This document shows, piece by piece, positions 11,974-22,745 of a stretch of 64,000 nucleotides of DNA (position 1 is the first letter of the stretch; each line of letters begins with the position of its first letter). A program made the position numbers and the translations under genes. Source of the stretch: Linyphia triangularis (lineage: Eukaryota > Arthropoda > Arachnida > Araneae > Linyphiidae); contig OZ021727.1 in NCBI GenBank assembly GCA_963978545.1, positions 91,139,262-91,203,261 on the forward strand, read 5' to 3'. The notes beneath the pieces are model-generated. The model saw only the letters and a list, made by a program, of their open reading frames with translations, did no database searches and was not told the DNA's origin.

Positions 11974-12704
11974 ATTACATATGCATCCATATTAAAAATC
12001 TCAAAACTCAAGGATTTGATTTTTAGTTGGAAATATGATCTCTCTTCTTATTGATTTAAAATTTGCAATGTATTCTAATACTTAACAAGATATTGTTTAT
12101 GAGTTCTAGAGCCAAATTCTTCGTTCCATATTTCGAACTCTTTCCAGGAGATCGAAAATTCCTAATACAATTAACCTTTTCAACAAGCCTCTTGCGGAAA
12201 TGTCCAAGGCATGTTTGATGAAGTTTGGATTAGATGATTGATCTGGCTTATGAATAGAAGCGATACATTGTGTAATAATTGGTCCAAAGTTACAGAAGGA
12301 TAAAATAAGACATAACTATTAATTAAAATGATAATCCACTATAATATATCCGCAATTACTAATCCTCCAATAATCCACTATTAAAGATTTGTCTATACCT
12401 ATGTTACTTCCTTACAATAAAAAGTCGAGTTCAATTATCTTTTGCCTTCCTGGGAGCTTAATGAAGCAATCCAACGTATTTCATCCCAAGCCCAAAACTC
12501 TTTTTCCAAGACTACGTTTTCTTGACTTGACTTTAGCATGCAATATCATGTTTCCACATTTTTTCAGATCTTCTGACATACAGTATTCCTCAAGACACTG
12601 AAAACTTTCTATTCAGAAAAAATATCTGATGTTAAGAATATTTTGGTATTTGGATTCAATTAGTAGTATTTTTGTGTTGATCTCGTTAGGAGTGCAAACG
12701 ATAA
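11974..12704. other. intergenic with weak minus-strand open frames
   Basis: Minus-strand frames near 12107-12295 and 12480-12600 are open for 30-60 codons but have no recognised domain, and competing frames are open too. I do not call a gene. Confidence 0.35.
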
Positions 12705-12970
12705 TTAAATTAAATTAATATTATAATTATAATTCATAATATAATTTTATCATATAATTATATAATTATTTAATTATAATATATATAATATATAATTATA
12801 TAATTATTTAATTATAATATATATAATATATAATATAATTATTTAATTATAATATATAATATAATTATTTAATTATAATATATATAATATATAATATAAT
12901 TATTTAATTTATAATATAATATAAATATAATTATACTTAAATATTATATAATTATAATTTACTGTAATTA
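12705..12970. repeat. AT microsatellite with TAATTATTTAATTA periodicity
   Basis: Pure A/T sequence with repeated ATAATTATTTAATTATAATA blocks (period roughly 40-50 bp). Confidence 0.85.
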
Positions 12971-13165
12971 TAGTCTGAGAGGCAACTGCAAATTTTGGAC
13001 CCTATCGAACATCATTCTGAATTTTTTATAGAAATTGGAGAAAAGTTAGTAGATTACAAATCCACTGGTCTGCCGTGGCAAAAATGGCCGAAACTGGTCA
13101 AAAATTGACTTGGAATGAGTTGAACAAAAATCCGATTGCCAAATATGTCATAACTTGACAAAAAT
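12971..13165. mobile_element. MITE-A copy 1, truncated
   Basis: Only the left arm of the palindromic family is present (TAGTCTGAGAGGC... through TATGTCATAACTTG). It is cut where the ~135-bp tandem repeats begin. Full copies lie at 19073, 26571, 39439 and 62747. Confidence 0.85.
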
Positions 13166-13199
13166 CCCCGTTAATACAAAACCCCTTTAAAAATATTTT

Positions 13200-13820
13200 A
13201 ACACGCGTTTGTGAAAAGCCAAATTAAAAGGCCAAAACTACTTATGTTGAAACATTTAGAGCTCTAGGCCTATTAAAAATCACTTTTTGTGAAAATATTA
13301 AAACAAAATTTATTTAAAAACCAATTAAAATGTTTGCATTATTTTTGTCAAAAGTCCAATTAGAAGGTCAAAAGTACTTTTGTTGAAAATTTCAGAGCTG
13401 TATCTGTATTTAAAGTCACTTTGTGAAAAAAAAAATATATTAATTGAAAAGTAATTAAAAATAACTAAATACAAATTTAAAGTTATGTTTGTCATAAGTC
13501 CAATTAGAAAGACAAAACTATTTATGTTGAAATTTGCAGAGCTATAGCCCTAATAAAAATCGTTTTATAAAATATTTATTATTTAATTAAAAAACTAATT
13601 AAGTTTTTAAAATTCTGTGTTTCAAAATTACAATTAGATAAATAAAAAAAAATTATGTTGAAAACTTCAGAGCTGTATCTACATTTTAAGTCACTTTGTA
13701 AAAAAATTAATTAAAAAAACTAACTAAAATTGTAAAATTATGTTTGTCATAGGTACAATTAGAAGGCCACAACTACTTATGTTGAAAATTTCAGAGCTCT
13801 ACTCCAATTTTAAGTAGATT
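13200..13820. repeat. degenerate tandem array, ~135-bp monomer, five units
   Basis: A block with CAATTAGAAGG, CTACTTATGTTGAAAA, TTCAGAGCT and AAGTCACTTTGT recurs near 13218, 13355, 13497, 13630 and 13754. Units are strongly diverged, so this looks like an old satellite or the repetitive interior of an element. Confidence 0.65.
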
Positions 13821-14104
13821 TCTATAGATATTCAGAGAGCTTCTTTTATTATTATAGATATGTTTCTACTAAATCACATATTATTCGCGCATGCAGTAAA
13901 TGGAATGATGCATGAAATTACTCTTTGTGACGGAGGTAAACAAATCATGCAGATGTGTATTTATAATAAAAGCTTCTAAGCTACAAAGTAGTGAGACATT
14001 TATGAAGAGGCTCTGTTAATTTGTACGTCCGTCTATTTCTCTAATAACACTTTCCCAATCCAAAAATACAAAATTCTACATCCACTTGATTTATATAACG
14101 TAAT

Positions 14105-14153
14105 AATATAACAACAACAACAACAAAATAACAACAACAACAACAACAAAAAA
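14105..14153. repeat. AAC trinucleotide microsatellite
   Basis: Interrupted (AAC)n run between AT-rich segments. Confidence 0.9.
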
Positions 14154-14154
14154 T

Positions 14155-14395
14155 AGTATAAATCCTTTATATGCATTGTCAATTGTTATATTCATTAACA
14201 TAGCGCTAATTCTGTTGTCAGCGTGTTCTTGGTGCTTGCATCCTAATTTTAACTATATAAAATATATCTTTCAGCAAAATATGTGGTAAACTACTTTTCA
14301 AAATGTATTCATTAAAGTGAATGTGAATTTATGCACTCACATCCAAATATCTATCATTTATTCTGATTAAAATAACTTTATTATTTATTTATTAA
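14155..14395. repeat. inverted middle segment of GAGGTCGG-ended element
   Basis: Resembles 11480-11700 (CCTTTATAT.CATTG, CAGCAAAATATG.GGTAAACTACTTTTCAAAA, ATCCAAATATCT). Its reverse complement matches the interior of 16392-17104. Confidence 0.55.
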
Positions 14396-14439
14396 AATAG
14401 TTTTGGCAACAGGAAAGAGTTTCTTCAATGATCGGTTAA

Positions 14440-14870
14440 ATGCTATCTTTGCGCGATTGGATAATGGCAAGTTGGTTTATTAGTATTCCGTAAATACGAC
14501 CTTTTAGTGTCAGTGGTAGCCACCAAAATTTTATAGAATGCATTTTCATCGACATGGAATCCATCTGCGAAGTTTCAGCCAGATTAGATGACTGCAAGAG
14601 GGTTAATTGGATGGTGTTATGCAAAAACGACTCAACCCACAAAAACCTGATTTTGAGATAATGGGCTTTAAAGTCAACAAACTCTGGCAAATCATGTTAT
14701 GTATCTGTAATGTAATGTTATCTGTATTAGTCCTTGAAACGCTGATAGGGCTTAAATCATTTTTGCTTAATGTAGAAAGCAACATATTTTACCATCAGAG
14801 TTGGATAACTCATTTTTTTATGTTTTGTGTTTTAACTCCTTTTTGCATAATACCATCCAATTGGGCCTCC
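14440..14870. repeat. partly palindromic element related to 40920-41300
   Basis: AATTGGATGGTGTTATGCAAAAA at 14600 and its inverted counterpart near 14840-14866 form arms. The left part shares GATTGGAT.A.TGCAAGTTGGTTT and GACCTTTTAGTG.CAGTG with the ~135-bp repeats at 40920-41300. The open frames here are incidental. Confidence 0.4.
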
Positions 14871-14883
14871 GCAGATTTTCCCG

Positions 14884-14910
14884 CCATCGACATACACCCC
14901 CCCCCCCCCT
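14884..14910. repeat. poly-C tract
   Basis: A run of more than ten C, unusual in this AT-rich background. Confidence 0.8.
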
Positions 14911-15748
14911 TCACCCACCCATACAAAATCGAAGTTAATATAAAAAATTTAAATAGACAAATAAATGTTTCTAATTTAAAACAAATCCATAATGCTTTTC
15001 CACCCAACAATCTCACTCAACATTGTTCATGCACTAAGCACTGAAATCACAATAACTATGTTTAAGAACTTATTCAAAAACTTTCTAAAGTAATGGTTGA
15101 TTTTTTTTAATGCACATTACACATTAACTAAGGTTTCTACTGAATCAATAGAAAAAAACTAACGAAGCATGCATGGAAGCTTCAAGCTTTCTCTAAAGAA
15201 AGTTTTTTCTATTTACTGAATTATAGAAATGTACAATCGGATTAAAGTGCAAAATAGTTAAAGTAGTTGCAAACGAGCAATTATTCACGAATTGTTTCCA
15301 GTTCCTTTATTCTGAGTTTGATCATGTATTTTTTGCTCTAAAGCTCTATTTATTTTTCTATTTACTCTAAAAAAAACGATAAATGTGGTTAAAAGCTTAC
15401 TTTTGAAAGTTTCTCTAATACCAGACGCGTTTCTTTCTCTTTTTTTTTTTATAATAATAGAAAAGCTACAATTAGTAATTTCTTTTCTGTGTGGATAATG
15501 AATAACAACCAAAATTTTGAACTTAGTGTTTTCTAAATCATATAAAATTCAAAATTTAAATGCCACTTCACTAAAATTTTGCTGCAGATCGCCAAAATAT
15601 GTATACTTTTAAGTTAAGAATGGTTTTTGTTAGAAAGAAATTAACAAAGTTTTTATAGTGTTTCGTTAGAAATACAAATTATCACTTAAGCCAAGTCTTC
15701 TGCTGGAAACTTCTGCTTGGTATTGCCTCTTGATTAAAAAGTTCCACA
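14911..15748. other. intergenic, nothing recognised
   Basis: AT-rich, with no domain or repeat family visible. Confidence 0.5.
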
Positions 15749-15896
15749 TACGGTCGGTAGTGCTGCCATCTACCGGGTAGCTACTGAAAAGAGGTAGAAA
15801 TGAACTCTACGGTGGTTATATGTAGACTTGCGCACTCCCTCTCACGAGCGAGTATATGTTTACATCCTGTGCAGTAGTGCCCACTACCGACCTGTA
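15749..15896. mobile_element. small MITE-like inverted-repeat element
   Basis: The left end TACGGTCGGTAGTG and right end CACTACCGACCTGTA are imperfect inverted repeats about 150 bp apart. The interior is GC-richer than its surroundings. A target-site duplication is not evident. Confidence 0.45.
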
Positions 15897-16391
15897 CTGG
15901 ATATAGAGTTGGTACAAAATGCTTAAAAGAAGCAGATGTGCCTTAGTCTCCCATAGTCCTTGATAAAAAGAAGAAGAAAGATCACCCAACAAGGAGACTA
16001 TGGACTTTCTTTAATTGGCTATGCAGCTAAGTTCGTCCATTTTCGAAAAATAGCTATTAGGCTTTAAAGTTTATTGACTCAAATTACCAATAGTGCGATA
16101 AGACAGGTCATTTGAATGTGATACTGACAAGTCACTGCAATAATTTCGATCTCTTGGTGATAGAAAATCAGAAAAAATCTCAATCGCTTGAGCGAAATGA
16201 ATAAAAGGGATTTGTAAGCTCTAGAACTATTAATATAAGAAACAGAACGTAAATATTTAGTTCAAATTCTCGCTTAGTTCCGCTTTCAGAAAGAATGAAT
16301 AATCCAGATAGAATGGACATATTGGCCAATGTCTGAATCAGGGTGTTATGAAAATTGGCTAATCATTGGCTAAAATTCACGCATCGTAACT
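15897..16391. other. intergenic, nothing recognised
   Basis: No coding signal or repeat recognised. Confidence 0.5.
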
Positions 16392-17104
16392 AGAGGTCGG
16401 AAATATCGATCAAAATAAATATAGATACTATATAGTTGCGTAGACGCAAATATCGATAAAATATCGATAAATCGTTACATGATTTTTTTTTTAATTGATT
16501 TTTTATTTTGCCAGAAACGAAGTTCTTCGGGGGAAATTTCTACTTTTCATAAATTCATACCAAAATTGTTTTAATACATAAATTATAAAAATTGTTTTAA
16601 TAAATAAATTATAAAAATTGTTTTAATAAATAAATTATAAAAATTGTTTTTATAAATAAATTATATTATCAATCAGATTAAATAAAATACATTTGGATGT
16701 CAATGCATAAATTCACAATTATTTTAAAAGAAGAAATTTTGAAAAGTAGTTTACCGCACATTTTGCTGATTGAGAAGATTTTAATATTTAAAATTAGACG
16801 CAAATTCCAGGCACACGTTGGCAACAGAAACAGTGCTATGTTAATGACTACTAATAAATGATCTTATCTTTCCATTACATTATGTTTTCTTTTTGGTTAG
16901 GGTGCCATTTTAACTGTCTCTCAGCCAAGTCCAAACTTTAGTTTAGAAGTTTTTTGAAAAAAAAAAAGTAAGAAAATCGAAAAAACACATGGTACTACAA
17001 AACGATCATCAAAAATCTAAAAATGTTTGAAAATATCGATATATCGGTGACTTGTATCAATATTTAAAAAAAAATATGATCGCATCGATATATCGCCGAC
17101 CTCT
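16392..17104. mobile_element. GAGGTCGG-ended non-autonomous element (hAT-like), full copy
   Basis: The termini AGAGGTCGG and CCGACCTCT are perfect inverted repeats. Both ends are packed with ATCGATA-type motifs. The interior has a 25-bp tandem repeat (AAATTGTTTTAATAAATAAAT, about four units near 16560-16660). No transposase and no clean target-site duplication, so the superfamily is inferred from element style only. Confidence 0.65.
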
Positions 17105-17280
17105 CGTTCGAATCCATGGCAAGATATGGATGTTAAGGTCAGCGATGGCCCTCAAACTGGGTGCCCCTTTACAAAAGTGGCTTGTAGTGGTCAAGTGATT
17201 GCGAGCATTTAGTGGACCAAATGACTGCTGGTCCGCCATTAGAAAAAAGAAAACATTGATACACACAGCATTGACGTACG
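17105..17280 (+). repeat. possible SINE fragment with B-box-like motif
   Basis: GTTCGAATCC at 17105-17114 fits a Pol III B box. The fragment directly abuts the preceding element, so any head would be missing. Weak evidence. Confidence 0.25.
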
Positions 17281-17336
17281 TATAACATGGAAGTGTGGTT
17301 GAAATACATACTTTAAAATAATGACGATTCTGTCAT

Positions 17337-18148
17337 AATGGATGAGTTGTGTTCTGAACAGTTTGACTTGTTTTCAAATTGTATATTTTGCAGGTACTGT
17401 GGTTCGCAAGTAGGACGTACTACACTATCTACCAATAAGTATTTGGACACTCATGCGATTGAGAATGTCTGCAGTCCTGATCTACGTCACCCTTGATCCC
17501 AATTCATGGTAGGCTCAACGCTGACTACTACTCCACTAACCTAGATAACTATGTGCTCCCTACGCTGTGGCAATTTTAAGGTTGGATCATTGTTACTTTC
17601 AAGATGACAAAGCCACGTGGTATGTTGCGAGGTCCACCATGGATTAGTATGATGACAGCGGGCTGAACCGACTGGACTGGCCTGCTCAGAGTTCAAATGT
17701 GAATCCTACAGAACACCTCTGGGACGAGTAGGATCGCCGATTAATGGATGAGTTGTGTTCTGAACAGTTTGACTTGTTTTCAAATTGTATATTTTGCAGG
17801 TACTGTGGTTCGCAAGTAGGACGTACTACACTATCTACCAATAAGTATTTGGACACTCATGTGATTGAGAATGTCTGCAGTCCTGATCTACGTCACCCTT
17901 GATCCCAATTCATGCTAGGCTCAACGCTGACTACTACTCCACTAACCTAGATAACTATGTGCTCCCTACGCTGTGGCAATTTTAAGGTTGGATCATTGTT
18001 ACTTCCAAGATGACAAAGCCACGTGGTATGTTGCGAGGTCCACCATGGATTAGTATGATGACAGCGGGCTGAACCGACTGGACTGGCCTGCTCAGAGTTC
18101 AAATGTGAATCCTACAGAACACCTCTAGGACGAGTAGGATCGCCGAAT
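17337..18148. repeat. 406-bp tandem duplication, two units
   Basis: 17337-17742 and 17743-18148 differ at about four positions by eye (99% identity). Each unit contains 84 bp of flanking gene sequence followed by the left end and part of the Tc1 element. The duplication therefore happened after insertion. Confidence 0.95.
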
Positions 18149-18590
18149 TAAGGAGTGCAGCAACCGTCCAAAATCAGTGAAAGAACGCACATGTCCTGTC
18201 CAGGACGAGTGGAAGAAAATACCATTGTCCATCATCCAAACACTTGCGGAAAGCATGCCCCGGAGTGTAAGTAATGTAATTGTCTTAGGTGGAGGCTCAA
18301 CCACCTATTGAATTTGAATAAATTGTGTTTATCGCTTTTATCACAGGTGTCCAATTACTTATTGGTAGATAGTGTATTTTGACCGAGGTTTCAAAGATAA
18401 AGGTTCGTTTGCTCTCAAATTCCATCATCTAGTCAAGGGGCTACAGTATCCTCGTAGAGATGTACAGTGTACGCAGTGCTCGCAGCTTTTTAGTGGAGTC
18501 CACACCGGATATTTTACATCGCCTAACCACCCGGGACGTTAATATGTATATGACATATGTATTTGGAAAATTGAGGTGGGTGGAGGATAT
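17394..18590 (+). pseudogene. CUB-domain gene, exon remnant split by Tc1
   Basis: A splice acceptor (TTTTGCAG, AG at 17392-17393) precedes a frame starting YCGSQVGR. This resembles the C-terminal part of a CUB domain (extracellular beta-sandwich found in developmental proteases, receptors and cubilin-type proteins). The frame is interrupted at a TA by the Tc1 element and resumes at 18377 with TEVSKIKVRLLSNS. A TAG at 18430-18432 then breaks it before SRGYSILVEM. In the next frame a second CUB begins: CSQLFSGVHTGYFTSPNHPG, a TAA at 18540-18542, then CIWKIE, matching the CUB C-x-W motif. The acceptor and first exon bases are repeated at 17800 by the local duplication. Two stops and a frame change argue for a pseudogene. 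The parent gene cannot be named. Confidence 0.7.
17421..18376 (+). mobile_element. Tc1-like transposon, decayed and internally duplicated
   Basis: The ends are inverted copies of CACTATCTACCAATAAGTA, bounded by TA at 17421-17422 and 18375-18376. In mixed frames the interior encodes Tc1 transposase signatures: a FQDDKATWYVARST-like second-aspartate block and DWPAQSSNVNPTEHLWDE, the conserved block around the third catalytic acid. Both occur twice because of the tandem duplication. Several stops and frameshifts make it non-autonomous. It sits inside a CUB-domain exon. Confidence 0.9.
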
Positions 18591-18599
18591 CTTTTAAAT

Positions 18600-19061
18600 A
18601 ACTAGAAGCTGGATAACCTAACATACAACTTAAGTGATTAGCTTAAAGAGTATTTCTATTCATAAATATTGTTCAAGTGCTTTTTATTTTGCCAGTGACA
18701 TTTTTAGCAAAGGGGCTAATTTTTTTTCTATCGACTGATTATTGATATATTATTAGAAGTTATTGAAGATATCTTAGAAGAAGAGAAGATCTGAACGTAC
18801 ATCCGTTTTACTGAATCTACTAAATTTCCTAATTAAGATTTATTTCATTGCAGTGTATTAATTTTATTTTCAATTGCTAATTTAAAATATCTATAATACA
18901 CACACGTCTTTTTCTCTGTGAATTAACGTTTTTCTTCACTTTTTTTAATATTAAAAATATAGAGAGAAGGACTGCGATTACACCATCATAGTAATTCCGT
19001 GCTTTAGTATTAGAAATTTGCTATGAATGCTAATGCACAGTTTGCACGATTTATGTTTTTC
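18600..19061 (+). other. probable intron of the CUB pseudogene
   Basis: AT-rich DNA between the CUB exon remnant and the acceptor TTTTTCAG ending at 19063. Nothing else is recognised. Confidence 0.4.
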
Positions 19062-19063
19062 AG

Positions 19064-19862
19064 ACCCCCGAATAGACTGAGAAGCGACTGCAATTTTTGG
19101 ACCCCATCGAAAATCATTCTGAATATTTTTATAGAAGTTAGAGAAAAGTGAGTAGATTACGAATCCACTGGTCTGCCGTGGCAAAAATGGCCGAAACTGG
19201 TCGAAAATTGACTTTTAATAAGTTGAACTAAATCCAATTGCCAAATGCGCCATAACTTGCCAAATAATGAGCATTTTTTTTTTTTTTTGGTAACCATCAC
19301 TTTTTAATTTTCAATTAAGAAGGTTGCAGACGATTCGGATGTGTGGAGATGGCTTACTTGCATCTTTCACACATGAGCCAAATTGGCAATAAACATTACG
19401 TCAATGATGACGTAACTGATGTCGCCAATTTGGCTTACTTTTAAAAGATACAAGTTTTCTTAGCCAGAAATCAGAAATCGTTTGCGCTTTTGCTCATTGA
19501 AAATCAAAATGCAGTGGGTTGCCAAACGAAAAAGTTTGTTCTCTTTTTGGCAAGTTATGACATATTTGGCAATCGGATTTTAGTTCAACTCATTTCAAGT
19601 CGATTTTTGATCAGTTTCGGCCATTTTTGCCACGGCAGACCAGTTGATTCGTAATCTACTCACTTTTCTACAATTTCTATAAAAAATTCAGAATGATGTT
19701 CGATGAGGTCCAAAATTTACAGTCTCCTCTCGGACTAGAAGAAAAGAAAATCCGTGTGAAATTCAGCGATACTTTTGATATCCGTGCATCTGAGCCGCTT
19801 TGCATCCAAAATTATCTTCCAGTTGACTGGTTAACCGGTGACTTCATCACTCATATCAAAAG
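19064..19862 (+). pseudogene. CUB-domain exon split by MITE-A
   Basis: The exon starts after TTTTTCAG and is interrupted at a TA (19073-19074) by a 660-bp MITE. It resumes at 19738 with EEKKIRVKFSDTFDIRAS, then CIQNYLPV and GDFITHIK. The donor AG|GTATTT lies at 19862-19863. This is the middle of a CUB domain (I-x-V-x-F strand, then C..NYL). It ends two bases into a codon, the same phase at which the upstream CUB exon begins (G, then TAC TGT), as expected if each CUB repeat has the same intron. Apart from the insertion it has no stop. No following exon was found downstream. Confidence 0.65.
19073..19737. mobile_element. MITE-A copy 2 (palindromic, TA-flanked)
   Basis: Inverted arms start TAGACTGAGAAGCGACTGC and end CTCTCGGACTA. 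Both arms contain GGACC..ATCGA, AGAATGAT, CCACTGGTCTGCC and CAAAAATGGCCGAAAC. The centre carries AGCCAAATTGGC and TTACGTCAATGATGACGTAA. No coding capacity. The TA target suggests a Tc1/mariner-mobilised MITE. Confidence 0.88.
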
Positions 19863-19864
19863 GT

Positions 19865-20585
19865 ATTTATACTCCACTTAGTAAGAATATCTAGATTCAT
19901 TGATTTTCATTACTATAGTTTTATATTCCTGAAGTAGAGGAAACCAGATACATATTTTCTAATGTTACAGGAAAGCTTATCACTGTTAAGACAGTTGCTT
20001 CACACAAACCTTTTGTAACATTATACGATGATAACTTCACCCGTGAAAAACGAAGAAGTTGAACTTTAAAAATTTGTGACTTAAAAAAAAAAGTAATAAT
20101 ACTTTAAAAAAACTAAGTCCACTATTATTCTATAAATTCGGCCTGAAGTTATATGGAGGACAGTACTTCAAGGAAAATTTTGCAACATTATACTATGATA
20201 ACGAAAATTTGAAGAAATTGAGCTTTCACAAAATTTAAATTGGAAGAAACAGCGCTTTGAATTAAATATTTTTTGAGTGATTTGTAAGTCGAAAAAGTTA
20301 ACTTCGATAATTTTACAATTTTAAGTATAGAATTTTTTTTTTAAACTCTGAATTATAACCGAAGTCATTTAATTGATGTTGCAGAACAGTTTCAGACATT
20401 TGTCAGGAATATGTTTCTAAACTCATCCAACACCCAAAGCTTAAATAAAAAACATTATTATCATCAAAATTCTCCTATATACTGTGCATCACAAGAATAG
20501 CCCCCGCAAAGTAGTCTAGCGTTGTCAGTTACCATGGAAACAATACTAGTCCCATTTTCTACGGAGGATTCCAGAAGTCTGCAAT
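19865..20585. other. intergenic, with dispersed repeat at 20120-20390
   Basis: 20120-20390 resembles 27715-27995 (TTCGG..TGAAGTTATATGG, ATACTATGATAAC, TTGTAAGTCGAAAA.GTTAACTT). No gene was recognised. Confidence 0.45.
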
Positions 20586-20593
20586 TTGCTTAA

Positions 20594-21331
20594 CCCTTTC
20601 ACTCCCAGTGATGCCAATTGGAATCACAACATTTATATTTTTTTTTTCTCCTCACCTAATACTCCCTGTGAATTCGAATCAACGTTTTTACAATCATCAA
20701 ACTATTCTCTGCCCAAATATATTTTTCTTTTTCACCAATATATGGCTGCACGGGTTCTGTTGATGAATGAAATGAGGCTTTTTTATGTTTTCTCAATTCC
20801 GAAAAAGATGCCGAAATTAATTTCATTTTTTAAGTAATTTAAATTAAATAACTCTTTTAAATATGTTCGTATTATTTTCTTTAATATTTAAAAATTATAT
20901 ATTAACCATTTTTAACGAATACATATTTTAAAATTTTAGCATTTGCAACGATTAAAAAGTGATGATTCCATTTGTTCTCAATGACGAGTTGAGTACAACT
21001 CAACACCTTTTCTTTTATTATTTCTTTTATTTGATTTATTTAGAAATGCCGAAGCGAAATAGCTTTAGACTTGTGCTATACCTAATGCCCAATGATGCCA
21101 TTTGGAATCATTTATAATTTTAATTAAAAAATTAAACAAAAAAAAATGCTTTTAACACTGTTATTCTGGATACCAAATGAGTATATTTTATAAATTTCAG
21201 ATTTTTAAAATGAAAAATAAATAATTGGGACTGAAAGGGTTGCTTAACCCTGTTATTCTGGATACCAAATGAGTATATTTTATAAATTTCAGATTTTTAA
21301 AATGAAAAATAAATAATTGGGACTGAAAGGG
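20594..21331. mobile_element. non-autonomous DNA element with 8-bp target duplication
   Basis: The left end CCCTTTCACTCCCA and right end GGGACTGAAAGGG form a 14-bp inverted repeat with one mismatch. Both flanks read TTGCTTAA (20586-20593, 21332-21339). The 8-bp duplication fits hAT, P or a similar superfamily. Subterminal direct repeats GATGCCA.TTGGAATCA occur near 20614 and 21090. The final 92 bp, including a TTGCTTAA, are present twice (21159-21250 and 21251-21339). Confidence 0.75.
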
Positions 21332-21339
21332 TTGCTTAA

Positions 21340-21877
21340 ATGCCAATTTTCTGCATGCAAATCTCTTATTCTAAATAGACAAGTCTTGTTCCTATACCAT
21401 CTAGACCGCCACCATCTAGACTTTCTGGCAGAAGTCATTCTCCCAATATACAGACAGACGTCTGAAATGGTAGAGAAAGTTTACCCCAGAAAACTTATGG
21501 TATATAAGCTATCAGAAAAACCTAGCTATCTAATTGATGGATTATTGTCTTTAATAATTATATTTGCTTGTAAATAAAATTAATTTAATAAATAGAATTT
21601 GGCTGTGTACGTATTGAAAAACGTGGAGTCTTTTTTTTTTTTTTTAATTTCTAAAAACTTCTAGATTTTATAAAATATTGTATTTCTTAAAATTACAAGA
21701 AACATGATATTTATGAAGGTATCTCTCTCCTCTGAAACCAGAATCAGTTGCCAAAAGACCATTTTTTATTCATGTGACTTCATCAAGTATGAAGTTCATT
21801 TTAATAAAAAAGAGGTAGTTGTCCTGCTGGCTATTAATTTTTTTTACAAATTAAGAACATATTTAGTTACAGAAGTC
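21340..21877 (+). other. intergenic with unassigned open frames
   Basis: Plus-strand frames of 60-86 codons (21317-21577, 21704-21895) show no domain and partly overlap repeat ends. Not called as genes. Confidence 0.35.
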
Positions 21878-22116
21878 TACTATACTTCAACTTAACTTGA
21901 CATCACTAGAGGGTAGATCATCACAGTGCTCATATGCATTTAATCCATTTTGGCGGAGTGAAAGCATAATGTTCGCCTAACCACAACCATGTAGAGAACA
22001 AAGGGCTATAAGGTTTGGCGAGAATTATGTCTTCATTCCTCTAAAATGGATTAATTGCCTATGATCAAGGTGAAGATCTATCGTCTAGTGATGTCAAGTT
22101 AAGTTGTAGTTTAGTA
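21878..22116. mobile_element. MITE-B copy 1 (uninterrupted)
   Basis: Terminal inverted repeats CTATACTTCAACTTAACTTGA and its inverted match near 22090-22114, TA-flanked, about 235 bp. It is the uninterrupted sister of the copy at 37187-38588. The sequence CATGTAGAG here marks the site where that copy received an hAT insertion. Confidence 0.85.
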
Positions 22117-22139
22117 TAGCACTTAAAATTTTGATTGAT

Positions 22140-22745
22140 TAATCGAGATCGGAATAGCTTAATTTTTCTATGTTTGCCTATGTCGATATTTGCACCAATT
22201 TTCAGAGTTTTGGACATGTGGGAAGTGGTACATTCAAATATCCTTCCTTTGGAACGTTTAACCCCTTTTCGACCTCTTAAAGTGAGTTAACCGCAATCGG
22301 ATTAGCATGCTTTTTCTATGTTTAACATTTTTGGTATTTAAGCCAATTTTCAAAATTTTGGCCATGTCTGAAGTGGGACATTCGAATGTCTCTCGTTTGG
22401 AACGTTTAACCCCTTCTCCACCCCTTAAAGTGGGTTAATCGAGATCAGAATAGCTTACTTTTTCTTCGTTTGTCTTTATTGATATTGACAAACCGCACCA
22501 ATTTTTAGAGTTGTGACGAAATGAGAAGTAGGACATTCGAATATTCCTCGTTTGGAACGTTTAACCCCTTTTCGAGCCCTTAAAGTGGGTTAATCGAGAT
22601 CGGAATAGCTTATTTTTTCTATGTTTACTATTGTTAATATTTGTACCAATTTTTAGAGTTGTGACCAAATGGGAAGTAGGATATTCGAATGTCCCTCGTT
22701 TGGAACATTTAACCCCTTTTAGACTCCTTAAAGTGGGTTAAACCC
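22140..22745. repeat. ~150-bp tandem repeat, four units
   Basis: Units start near 22143, 22292, 22440 and 22595 with CGAGATCGGAATAGCTT, followed by CCAATTTT.AGAGTT, GAAGTGGGACATTCGAATGT and GGAACGTTTAACCCC. Divergence is moderate. No coding function is apparent. Confidence 0.85.

Noticed and set aside
12107..12601. Possible minus-strand coding segments in an unannotated stretch
   Set aside because: Two frames are open at once, lengths are short, no domain or splice pair is convincing.
18978..19184. Minus-strand frame over the MITE-A left arm (similar at 39522, 62829, 26918)
   Set aside because: Frames recur in every MITE-A copy and change with small indels; they are palindrome-derived.
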